From contig CABQGZ010000131.1 in the NCBI GenBank assembly GCA_902463835.1, forward strand, positions 1-8,141: a DNA stretch of 8,141 nucleotides, given 5' to 3'. The DNA is from an uncultured Lachnospiraceae bacterium. GTDB lineage: Bacteria > Bacillota > Clostridia > Lachnospirales > Lachnospiraceae. Under the pieces are notes generated by a model. The model did no database searches, was not told the origin of the DNA, and worked only from the letters and a program-made list of their open reading frames with translations. Shown piece by piece: positions 1 to 5,517 of the stretch (position 1 is the stretch's first letter; the number at the start of each line of letters is the position of its first letter). Both the position numbers and the translations under genes were made by a program.

Positions 1-1190
1 TCGTTGCTCATACAGACCACATCGCCGCTGACAGTTCCCGGATAAAGCTTTACCACAGCCTGGGCAGAAGCCTCATCGGGAGTCACAAAGCACTTGTTCT
101 CCAGCACCGGCTTTTTGTCCTTCACATAGAGAATCTCATACAAGCCCGTCACATTTAGGCCCATGCTGTTTACTGTTGTTACACCCACGCATTTTTCATC
201 ACCGTACAGCACATAGCGCGTGTCAAAGTCAAGACCTTCAGGATCCGTATAGGTGTAGCTGTCGCTGACCTTGATGGAAAAATTCTCCTTGTCCGTGCCA
301 GCCGCATCCCCGGCATTCCCCTGGTTATTCCCGCCGGGATTGTCGGAAGGATTCTGATTACCGCCGGGATTGTCCGAAGGATTCTGGTTGCCTCCAGGAT
401 TGTCCGAGGGATTCTGATTGCCCCCGGGATTGTCCGCCGGCGTCTGCGTGGTATCATTTCCGCCGTTTCCGGGGGAACGGTACTCGCTCATCCCTGCAAA
501 AAAGAACTGCATTCCCAGGTATGCCTCCGCAGTTGCCGAGGCGATAGATCCCTGCTTGGCATAGAATTCAATATAGGTCTCCTGGACATAGCTGCCCTTG
601 GAATAAATATATACCACATCCTCCCAATGTCCGCAGCTGCTGTTCTCATCATTGTAGTACTCACTCATTTCAGATACACATTTCTTTGCCTCATCCGTAC
701 TGGACAAAACATAGCACTTGTACTCGGCCGCCGCTTTGCCCTTCTTCGTGTATAGAATCTCATAGGCGGCCGTACAGCCGTATTTTTTATAAGCTCTTGC
801 CATATTGCAGCCAGAGCCGCCGTACAGCACATAGCGGGAGTCAAAGTCAAGTCCCGAAGGATCTGAGTAGGTATAGCGGTCTGTCATTTTAATATCTGAG
901 CTGTTGCTCTTACTGGTTCCGCTGACAGAGGCGCCGCCATTGTCCACATACGGCGTTTTCGGTTCCTCGTCCTTCTTGTCCTCCTTGTTTTCCTCCTCTT
1001 TTTCCGGATCTTTCTTTTTATCTGTCTCCCCTTTTTGGGGATTCTTTTTCGATTCGTCCTCTGTCTTGGTGTTATCCCCCGTTTTTGGGGTATCGTTTCC
1101 TCTTGTAAAAAGGAAGATACCGCCTGCCACAGCCACGCACAGCACCAGTGCGGCAATTACCGAACCCACGATTATCTTTTGCTTTTTCAC
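1..1190 (-). CDS. membrane-anchored surface protein with duplicated unknown domain (3' end beyond window)
   Basis: An uninterrupted frame of 396 complete codons runs off the left edge, so the C-terminus is missing. The start is GTG at 1190, with AAGGAG at 1200-1205 nine bases upstream and an in-frame TAG ten codons before it. Residues 1-5 are basic and 6-28 form one hydrophobic helix without a lipobox, so a membrane anchor with an outside C-terminal part is likely. A Lys/Glu/Asp-rich linker follows (about 35-80). A domain at about 105-172 (YTYSDPSGLDFDSRYVLYGG, then YEILYTKKG and EYKCYV) recurs at about 311-380 (YTYTDPEGLDFDTRYVLYGD, YEILYVKDK, ENKCFV). Between the copies are residues 180-237 and a decapeptide repeat (DNPGGNQNPS, about 253-290). 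I do not recognise the domain, and the function is unknown. The duplicate pattern with paired Cys residues suggests a secreted, possibly cell-wall-associated or binding protein (inference). Confidence 0.85.
   Translation of the reverse strand, partial: MKKQKIIVGSVIAALVLCVAVAGGIFLFTRGNDTPKTGDNTKTEDESKKNPQKGETDKKKDPEKEEENKEDKKDEEPKTPYVDNGGASVSGTSKSNSSDIKMTDRYTYSDPSGLDFDSRYVLYGGSGCNMARAYKKYGCTAAYEILYTKKGKAAAEYKCYVLSSTDEAKKCVSEMSEYYNDENSSCGHWEDVVYIYSKGSYVQETYIEFYAKQGSIASATAEAYLGMQFFFAGMSEYRSPGNGGNDTTQTPADNPGGNQNPSDNPGGNQNPSDNPGGNQNPSDNPGGNNQGNAGDAAGTDKENFSIKVSDSYTYTDPEGLDFDTRYVLYGDEKCVGVTTVNSMGLNVTGLYEILYVKDKKPVLENKCFVTPDEASAQAVVKLYPGTVSGDVVCMSN
331..450. repeat. 30-bp tandem repeat (minisatellite) inside the surface protein gene
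   Basis: Three near-identical 30-bp units (331-360, 361-390, 391-420) are followed by a degenerate fourth (421-450). Each unit contains the core GGATTGTC[CG]GA[AG]GGATTCTG with only a few substitutions. The period is a multiple of three. On the minus strand each unit encodes the decapeptide NPSDNPGGNQ, forming a flexible Asn/Pro/Gly-rich spacer between the two domain copies. Gain or loss of units would keep the frame. Confidence 0.9.
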
Positions 1191-1199
1191 GCTCCCACG

Positions 1200-1205
1200 C
1201 TCCTT
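1200..1205 (-). promoter_or_regulatory. ribosome binding site fixing the GTG start of the surface protein
   Basis: AAGGAG on the minus strand lies nine bases before the GTG at 1190. It decides the non-ATG start, because the first in-frame ATG lies about 100 codons further in (residue 102), after the membrane helix and linker. Confidence 0.75.
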
Positions 1206-1241
1206 ACCTTTCTATGATTTTTTACTTTGTTACACTAAAGT

Positions 1242-1271
1242 ATCATATCATAATAGCGCAGAGATGCTCAA
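1242..1271 (-). promoter_or_regulatory. candidate sigma-A promoter for the surface protein gene
   Basis: On the minus strand, TTGAGC (1266-1271) is followed after 18 bases by TATGAT (1242-1247), one base from the consensus -10. A second TATGAT overlaps just upstream (1247-1252) but has poor spacing. The -10 box is about 50 bases before the GTG start. The -35 match is moderate (4 of 6), so the call rests mainly on the -10 box and its position. Confidence 0.5.
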
Positions 1272-1308
1272 CCGGATATGACGATTTGGAAGATATCGGT
1301 GTCTATTC

Positions 1309-1327
1309 TGCAGTAACAGTTACTGCA
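1309..1327. promoter_or_regulatory. perfect 19-bp palindrome, candidate repressor/activator operator
   Basis: TGCAGTAACAGTTACTGCA has perfect 9-bp arms around a single central A. It ends nine bases before the -35 box of the exporter promoter and lies about 38 bp upstream of the divergent surface-protein -35. Symmetry and placement fit a site for a dimeric regulator of the exporter, or of both divergent genes. No regulator gene is visible in the window and the regulator family is not identifiable from the site alone. Confidence 0.6.
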
Positions 1328-1336
1328 AGATTCCTC

Positions 1337-1366
1337 TTGACTTTTCTCTCTCCCCCATGGTAGAAT
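1337..1366 (+). promoter_or_regulatory. sigma-A-type promoter of the MATE exporter
   Basis: TTGACT (1337-1342) and TAGAAT (1361-1366) are separated by 18 bases, and each differs from the consensus at one position. Transcription would begin near 1373, giving an untranslated leader of about 190 nt before the exporter start at 1566. Confidence 0.7.
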
Positions 1367-1382
1367 TCAAAACATCAATAAA

Positions 1383-1457
1383 ATGAATCTGGAGCGTGCC
1401 CTTCCTTACCGCCGGGTAAGGAGTCAAAGCACCGGACTTTCTGTCGTTAGGCCTTAG
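1383..1457 (+). CDS. possible 24-codon leader peptide in the exporter leader RNA
   Basis: An ATG at 1383 opens a short frame that ends at TAG 1455-1457. It encodes 24 residues that begin MNLERALPYRR and end GLSVVRP, with three consecutive-to-near Arg codons in the middle. The frame runs through the small hairpin at 1402-1423 and the 5' arm of the terminator, stopping in the terminator loop. A translating or stalled ribosome here would therefore change which hairpin can form. There is no clear Shine-Dalgarno sequence before the ATG, which is only about ten bases from the predicted transcription start. This weakens the case, and the frame could be chance. Confidence 0.3.
   Translation: MNLERALPYRRVRSQSTGLSVVRP
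1402..1423 (+). promoter_or_regulatory. leader hairpin 1 upstream of the attenuator
   Basis: CCTTACC (1404-1410) pairs with GGTAAGG (1415-1421) around a GCCG loop. It can extend by a T-A and a T-G pair to 1402/1423. It stands two bases before the terminator stem. Its 3' arm TAAGG can also pair with CCTTA (1452-1456) in the terminator loop, giving an alternative or pseudoknot pairing. Confidence 0.5.
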
Positions 1458-1481
1458 GAGACAGGAAGCCGGTGCTTTTTT
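1426..1481 (+). terminator. strong intrinsic terminator/attenuator in the MATE leader
   Basis: AAAGCACCGG (1426-1435) pairs perfectly with CCGGTGCTTT (1469-1478). After a bulged A, CTTTCTGTC (1437-1445) pairs with GACAGGAAG (1460-1468) with one G-U pair. The loop is 14 nt (1446-1459). A T6 run (1476-1481) follows on the plus strand, partly used by the stem, so the orientation is toward the exporter. No plus-strand gene lies upstream that would need a terminator, and a good promoter lies about 60 bases before it. Premature termination controlling the exporter is therefore the simplest reading. Confidence 0.8.
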
Positions 1482-1552
1482 ATGGCAATCATCCGCATGG
1501 TATGTCTGAAAAGACGGATGCAATCCAGATTCCGGGAATACAGAAAAATAAA

Positions 1553-1558
1553 AAGGAG
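1553..1558 (+). promoter_or_regulatory. ribosome binding site deciding the MATE start
   Basis: AAGGAG is followed by seven bases and ATG 1566. It selects this start over the in-frame ATG at 1482, which sits directly on the terminator T-run. Confidence 0.85.
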
Positions 1559-1565
1559 ATTTCAA

Positions 1566-2885
1566 ATGAGCAAAATAGAAAGTAAAGATTGTCTGAAAGA
1601 ATTCATATGGTACGCCTCTCTCAATGTGCTGGGAATGATCGGCCTGTCCTGCTACATCCTGGCGGACACCTTCTTTGTGGCAAAAGGGCTTGGAAGCAAT
1701 GGGCTGGCTGCGCTGAATCTGGCAATTCCGGTGTACAGCTTCATCCACGGCACCGGGCTGATGCTGGGGATGGGCGGAGCCACCAGATACTCCATCTTAA
1801 AGAGCCAGAAGCGTTCCCGGGAAGGGAATGCCGCCTTTTCCCATACGATGATTCTGGGGTTGCTGGCTGCCGCCCTCTTTCTTGGCGCAGGCCTGTTTCT
1901 TGCAGAACTGATCACAACCTGGCTGGGCGCCGACGCAGCTGTATTTTCCATGTGCAGGACATATCTTACGGTGCTGCTGCTCTTCTCCCCCATATTTCTT
2001 TTAAACGACATGATGCTCTGCTTCGTGCGGAACGACGGGGCGCCCCAGTTGGCTATGGCAGCTATGCTCATCGGAAGTTTGTCCAATATCGTTTTGGATT
2101 ACATTTTTATATTTCCCTGCCGCATGGGCATCTTCGGCGCAGTTCTGGCTACCGGGTTCGCCCCCATCATCAGTCTGCTGATCCAGTCCTCCTTCTTTTT
2201 GAAAAAGAAAAATCAGTTCCACATGGTGCGGTTTCGCCCGACCATTGGAACTGTGAGAACAATCCTTGTGACCGGCGTCCCCTCCCTGGTGACGGAGCTG
2301 TCCTCCGGCATTGTAATGATCGTCTTTAACGCCATCATCCTTGGTCTTTCCGGCAACTCCGGGGTGGCCGCCTACGGCGTCATCGCCAATCTGTCCCTGG
2401 TGGTGATCGCCGTTTACACCGGAATCGCCCAGGGCTGTCAGCCTCTCATCAGCAAGTATTTCGGGCTGGGCCGTCGGGAGCATATCCGGGCACTGCTTCG
2501 GTATGCGCTTCTTACGGTAACGGCCATCTCCCTGGTTCTGTACGCCTGCGTATTTCTGGGGGCCCAGGGAATTACCGCCCTGTTCAACAGTGAACAGGAT
2601 GCTGTCCTTGCCGCCATTGCCGTTCCCGGGCTTCGGATCTATTTTACCGGCTGCATATTTGCCGGACTCAATATTGTTCTGTGCAGCTATTTCTCCTCCT
2701 CCGACCGGGCCAGACCTGCCAACATTCTCTCCCTGCTCCGTGGCTTTTTCGTCATTATCCCCGCTGCGTTTCTGCTGTCGGAGCTTTTTGCCCTGGCCGG
2801 ACTATGGGCTGCCTTTCCGGTGACGGAGGCTCTGGTGGCTGGTGTTGGAATGGTTTTTTACCGAAAATGCCGGCGGCCAGAATAA
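1566..2885 (+). CDS. MATE-family multidrug/toxin efflux transporter
   Basis: This is a 439-residue integral membrane protein of the usual MATE length, with about 12 hydrophobic segments in two homologous halves. MATE proteins export cationic drugs and toxic metabolites using Na+ or H+ gradients. Visible family motifs are DTFFVAKGLGSNGLAALN (34-51), a Gly-rich GLMLGMGGATR stretch (64-74), RNDGAP followed by GSLSNIVLDYIFIF (155-183), and in the second half GIAQGCQPLISKYFG (286-300). The Gly-Gly pattern and the length suggest the MepA-like branch; the substrate cannot be told. The start at ATG 1566 is chosen because AAGGAG (1553-1558) lies seven bases before it. An in-frame ATG at 1482 abuts the terminator T-run, has no ribosome binding site, and would add 28 unusually basic residues. 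Control probably combines a palindromic operator and leader attenuation upstream. It ends 11 bp from the convergent YitT gene. Confidence 0.93.
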   Translation: MSKIESKDCLKEFIWYASLNVLGMIGLSCYILADTFFVAKGLGSNGLAALNLAIPVYSFIHGTGLMLGMGGATRYSILKSQKRSREGNAAFSHTMILGLLAAALFLGAGLFLAELITTWLGADAAVFSMCRTYLTVLLLFSPIFLLNDMMLCFVRNDGAPQLAMAAMLIGSLSNIVLDYIFIFPCRMGIFGAVLATGFAPIISLLIQSSFFLKKKNQFHMVRFRPTIGTVRTILVTGVPSLVTELSSGIVMIVFNAIILGLSGNSGVAAYGVIANLSLVVIAVYTGIAQGCQPLISKYFGLGRREHIRALLRYALLTVTAISLVLYACVFLGAQGITALFNSEQDAVLAAIAVPGLRIYFTGCIFAGLNIVLCSYFSSSDRARPANILSLLRGFFVIIPAAFLLSELFALAGLWAAFPVTEALVAGVGMVFYRKCRRPE

Positions 2886-2896
2886 ATATTTTTCAT

Positions 2897-3775
2897 TTAA
2901 TTTAGTCCCTGGAAGCCTTTCCCAATGATCTCACTGCTGTTGGTGATCATCAAAAAGGCTTCCGGCTCATTGGTCTTAATAAAATTTCTCAGTTCTACCG
3001 CCTGTCCCCGCTTCATAACAGTAAGTATAATGTACCTCCTCTTATGCTCATAGGTTCCCACCCCCTGGAACGCAGTTGCACTGCGCCCCAGCTTGTGATG
3101 AATATAGTCACAGATCGGTTCCGGCTGATTACACACAATCGTAAAATACTTGCACAGATTAATATTCTCAATCACTCCATCAATGACCAGAGACTTCACT
3201 AACAGACCCACAAAAGAAAACAGACCGGTCTTTACATCGAATATCACACTCGCCAGAACCGTAATGACAAGATCCACCAAAAAAAGGGGCATGCCAACGT
3301 TCCCTAACCGAATATATTTCTTAAGTACCATCGCCAGGATGTCCGTTCCGCCGCCGGAAGCTCCCATATGAAAGAGCACTGCCGAACAAAATGCCGGTAT
3401 GGCGATAGCGAATATCAGTTCCAGCACTGGCTCGTCAGTCAGCGGTCTGCTCATGGGAAAAGCGTGCTCCAAAAAACTCAAACCTACGGACATCAATATG
3501 CTCGTATATACCGTTTTTATCCCAAACCCCCGCCCCAAAAACAAGAAACCAAGGCCAAGCAAAACCATATTGATCACAAAGGTGATGGTTCCGGCAGAAA
3601 ATGGCATGACGGCACTTAGTACACTTGCGATTCCGGTTACCCCACCAAAAGAAAAGTTGTTTGGAAATTTGAAAACATAGATTCCTCCCGCCATAAGTAG
3701 AGTCACCACGGTAATAATCCCATAATCCGCCACCTGGCTTGACACCTTTTTTGCCTCTCTCTTAGACAATCTCAT
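2897..3775 (-). CDS. YitT/DUF2179-family membrane protein
   Basis: This 292-residue protein has an N-terminal membrane domain of about five to six helices (about 17-200, YitT_membrane type) and a soluble C-terminal DUF2179 domain (about 205-292). Supporting motifs are NNFSFGGVTGIASVL (39-53), MGASGGGTDILAMVLKK (137-153), and the C-terminal ITNSSEIIGKGFQGLN, close to the usual ending of this family. The molecular function of YitT proteins is not well established. The frame stays open far upstream, but that part is a shadow of the esterase gene; ATG 3775 gives the family's normal length. The start overlaps the esterase stop by 14 bases (3762-3775), with only a loosely spaced GGAG upstream, so translational coupling is likely. 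It is the last gene of the operon in this window. Its link to sugar metabolism is unclear. Confidence 0.9.
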   Translation of the reverse strand: MRLSKREAKKVSSQVADYGIITVVTLLMAGGIYVFKFPNNFSFGGVTGIASVLSAVMPFSAGTITFVINMVLLGLGFLFLGRGFGIKTVYTSILMSVGLSFLEHAFPMSRPLTDEPVLELIFAIAIPAFCSAVLFHMGASGGGTDILAMVLKKYIRLGNVGMPLFLVDLVITVLASVIFDVKTGLFSFVGLLVKSLVIDGVIENINLCKYFTIVCNQPEPICDYIHHKLGRSATAFQGVGTYEHKRRYIILTVMKRGQAVELRNFIKTNEPEAFLMITNSSEIIGKGFQGLN

Positions 3776-4853
3776 CCCTGTGCCGCTCCATATAATCCAT
3801 ATTCCACTGCCAGTTGTGATATGAGAGATAATGCTTCCCCGCCCGCAGATTGAAGGCGACCCGGCCACAGGGCAAAGTCTGACCGGGGGTAAGCAGCGCG
3901 TCGTTGTGCACAAGACCGGGCAGTCCAAGCTTCTCCCACTGCCTGCCGGCAGCCAGACAGCAGAGCTGTTCAGATACCGGATCCGCCCAGTCATCCTCCG
4001 CGGAGGCGGAGACGGATACAAAGCGCGGCGCAATCGCTGCCAGCAGGAAATGCTGATCAAAGGTATCAGGTATGTTATTCTGGGCATACCGCCGATAATT
4101 GGGACAGAACCAATAGGGAAAACGACGGGTGATATCGTCAATGGTCTCGCCCGTCCCGCCATAAGGTCCCTTCTCCCCGCGCACCCCCAGATTCCCCCGT
4201 GAGAGCGCATCACCGGAGCAGCCGGCGTTGTTGGAAAAAACATACCGGAAGCGAGGATCCATCATGCCTGCGTACAGCGCTGTCTTTCCAAGCCGGGAAT
4301 GGCCAATGACCGCCACCTGGGTCATGTCGATTTCCGGCAGGGTGGCGGCGTAATCCAGTACCCGCATGGCGCACCAGGCCCACATGGCGATCTTCCCGCA
4401 GTCCGTGCCCTTCCTCTGTCCGCCGGGCAGGAGAAGAGGGGCAACACCGTTGGTAAAATCACCGTTGTCCCAGGTTGCGTCCAGATAGCTGAAGGACAGC
4501 ATATGGAAGCCCCGCTCGGCAATCATCTCCGCAGGGTAATAGCGGTTGGGCATCGTCTGCGAAAAGGACACAAAGACAAACAGAGGATGCTTTTTTCCAT
4601 CCGGGATGGAAAGATAATGCACCGGTATCGTATGCTTTCCACAGTCATTTTCCACTGTCATTTCTACCTGGGTCAGTGTGGCGCCGTTGGGCGCAACACG
4701 AACCGCCGGCACGTTTGTATCGCTAAAATATACCGAAGCGACATTCGCTGCCGGCAGATAGCCGTATTCTTCCCTCTGTAGGATCTCCTGCATCTCCTCT
4801 CTGGTGCCAAGGGGCGGCAGGCATCGCTCTTTTATCATATTCTCCAATAACAT
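3762..4853 (-). CDS. CE15-like alpha/beta-hydrolase (glucuronoyl/acetylxylan esterase-like), no signal peptide
   Basis: This 363-residue alpha/beta-hydrolase resembles the CE15 glucuronoyl-esterase group. The nucleophile elbow is GHSRLGK (184-190), with Ser186 followed by the Arg-x-x-Lys typical of that group, then MDPRFRYVFSNNAGCSGDALSRG in two parts (198-220). A late SASAEDDWADP segment (282-292) probably carries an acid residue, and GKHYLSYHNW (339-348) carries the candidate catalytic His341. The expected reaction is hydrolysis of an ester on a carbohydrate; the exact ester is unknown. The N-terminus (MLLENMIKERCLPP) has no signal peptide, so the enzyme is predicted to be cytoplasmic, unlike classical secreted CE15 enzymes. 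The start ATG 4853 has a perfect AGGAGG (4861-4866) seven bases upstream. It lies 15 bases after the SIS gene and overlaps the YitT gene, both in the same operon. Confidence 0.85.
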   Translation of the reverse strand: MLLENMIKERCLPPLGTREEMQEILQREEYGYLPAANVASVYFSDTNVPAVRVAPNGATLTQVEMTVENDCGKHTIPVHYLSIPDGKKHPLFVFVSFSQTMPNRYYPAEMIAERGFHMLSFSYLDATWDNGDFTNGVAPLLLPGGQRKGTDCGKIAMWAWCAMRVLDYAATLPEIDMTQVAVIGHSRLGKTALYAGMMDPRFRYVFSNNAGCSGDALSRGNLGVRGEKGPYGGTGETIDDITRRFPYWFCPNYRRYAQNNIPDTFDQHFLLAAIAPRFVSVSASAEDDWADPVSEQLCCLAAGRQWEKLGLPGLVHNDALLTPGQTLPCGRVAFNLRAGKHYLSYHNWQWNMDYMERHRDEIV

Positions 4854-4860
4854 GTGTATC

Positions 4861-4866
4861 CCTCCT
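4861..4866 (-). promoter_or_regulatory. consensus ribosome binding site of the esterase
   Basis: AGGAGG on the minus strand lies seven bases before ATG 4853, inside the 15-bp gap after the SIS gene. It is the strongest ribosome binding site in the operon and suggests efficient translation of the esterase. Confidence 0.8.
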
Positions 4867-4868
4867 GA

Positions 4869-5471
4869 TTATCCTTTCCAGGCTTCAAAAAAAGCTGCTT
4901 CTGTATTTTTGCAAAGATAGTGATAGATCGGCAGATGGTATTCCTGCACCTTGTAGGTCTCCACTGCCGGCACTCTTATGGCAACCGCGGCATGCTCGCC
5001 CAGCACCCCGCCCCCTTCTCCCGTCAGGGCAATGGTTTTGACACCTATGTCATTTGCAACCCGCACAGCGTTCACCACATTCCTTGCGTTGCCGGAGGTG
5101 GAAAATCCGATCAACAGATCCTCCGGTTTCCCATAGCCGTATACCTGCTGAGCAAATACCATATCCGGCTCCACGTCGTTGGCAAAGGCAGTCATCAGCC
5201 CGCTGTGACTGCACAGCGATATTGCGGGCAACGCCCCCTGCAGATTCTTTCTCAGATCGGAAGCTATTCTGCGGTCTTCCACCTTTCTTGGACTTAAAAA
5301 TCCCTTCATCAGTTCCCCCACCATATGGTCACTGTCAGCAGCGCTCCCGCCATTTCCGCATATTAGAATCTTTCCGCCCTTTCGATACGTCCCGATCATC
5401 AGCTCCAAAGCGTTTCTGATCGCTCCCTCACAGACTATAAGCTGTGGATATCTGGTCAGCAATTCTTCCAT
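4869..5471 (-). CDS. SIS-domain phosphosugar isomerase, GmhA-like
   Basis: This 200-residue single-SIS-domain protein is about the length of sedoheptulose-7-phosphate isomerase (GmhA). The phosphate-binding CGNGGSAADSDHMVGEL (38-54) includes His49 and Glu53 at positions where GmhA has its metal/catalytic residues. TAFANDVEPDMVFAQQV (94-110), GFSTSGNARNVVNAV (122-136) and VQEYHLPIYHYLC (175-187, Glu177/His179) follow in the family's order. It is expected to interconvert aldose and ketose phosphates in the cytoplasm. Known GmhA enzymes make heptose for lipopolysaccharide or S-layer glycans. In this operon of sugar-degrading genes, a catabolic phosphosugar isomerase role with the adjacent ROK kinase is at least as likely (inference). 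ATG 5471 has AAGGAG (5478-5483) six bases upstream. The gap to the preceding ROK gene is 46 bp. Confidence 0.88.
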   Translation of the reverse strand: MEELLTRYPQLIVCEGAIRNALELMIGTYRKGGKILICGNGGSAADSDHMVGELMKGFLSPRKVEDRRIASDLRKNLQGALPAISLCSHSGLMTAFANDVEPDMVFAQQVYGYGKPEDLLIGFSTSGNARNVVNAVRVANDIGVKTIALTGEGGGVLGEHAAVAIRVPAVETYKVQEYHLPIYHYLCKNTEAAFFEAWKG

Positions 5472-5489
5472 ATATGACTCCTTCTTCCA

Positions 5490-5507
5490 CCGTTTCCTGC
5501 AAAACGG
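5490..5507 (-). other. small intergenic hairpin between the ROK and SIS genes
   Basis: CCGTTT (5490-5495) and AAACGG (5502-5507) form a 6-bp stem with a 6-nt loop in the operon transcript, just upstream of the SIS ribosome binding site. There is no T-run, so it is not a terminator. It could affect processing or stability of the polycistronic mRNA, or be chance. Confidence 0.3.
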
Positions 5508-5517
5508 CTCTCTCTAT

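Noticed and set aside
331..450. CRISPR array
   Set aside because: The 30-bp units are contiguous with no spacers and encode an in-frame protein repeat.
1120..1190. Lipoprotein signal in the surface protein
   Set aside because: The only Cys in the helix is preceded by LVL, not a lipobox with a small residue before Cys, and hydrophobic sequence continues past it.
904..1281. Plus-strand open frame opposite the surface protein
   Set aside because: It mirrors the Lys/Glu-rich linker as Ser/Phe runs, has no ribosome binding site, and overlaps the better supported minus-strand gene.
1391..1481. Known riboswitch class in the MATE leader
   Set aside because: No conserved core of guanidine, THF, fluoride, purine, SAM or yybP-ykoY aptamers could be recognised by eye; a covariance-model search is needed to be certain.
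1482..1565. 28-codon N-terminal extension of the MATE gene from ATG 1482
   Set aside because: The ATG directly follows the terminator T-run, has no ribosome binding site, and adds a highly basic stretch not usual for MATE. ATG 1566 has AAGGAG at ideal spacing.
1320..1748. Minus-strand open frame across the MATE leader and 5' end
   Set aside because: It crosses the exporter promoter and terminator stem and shows no domain; treated as a shadow.
1589..2329. Long second plus-strand frame inside the MATE gene
   Set aside because: Its His/Arg/Gly-rich translation looks like an out-of-frame shadow of the clear MATE protein.
3776..4243. Upstream extension of the YitT frame
   Set aside because: It lies entirely antiphase within the esterase gene on the same strand, has no membrane or family features, and YitT has normal length from ATG 3775.
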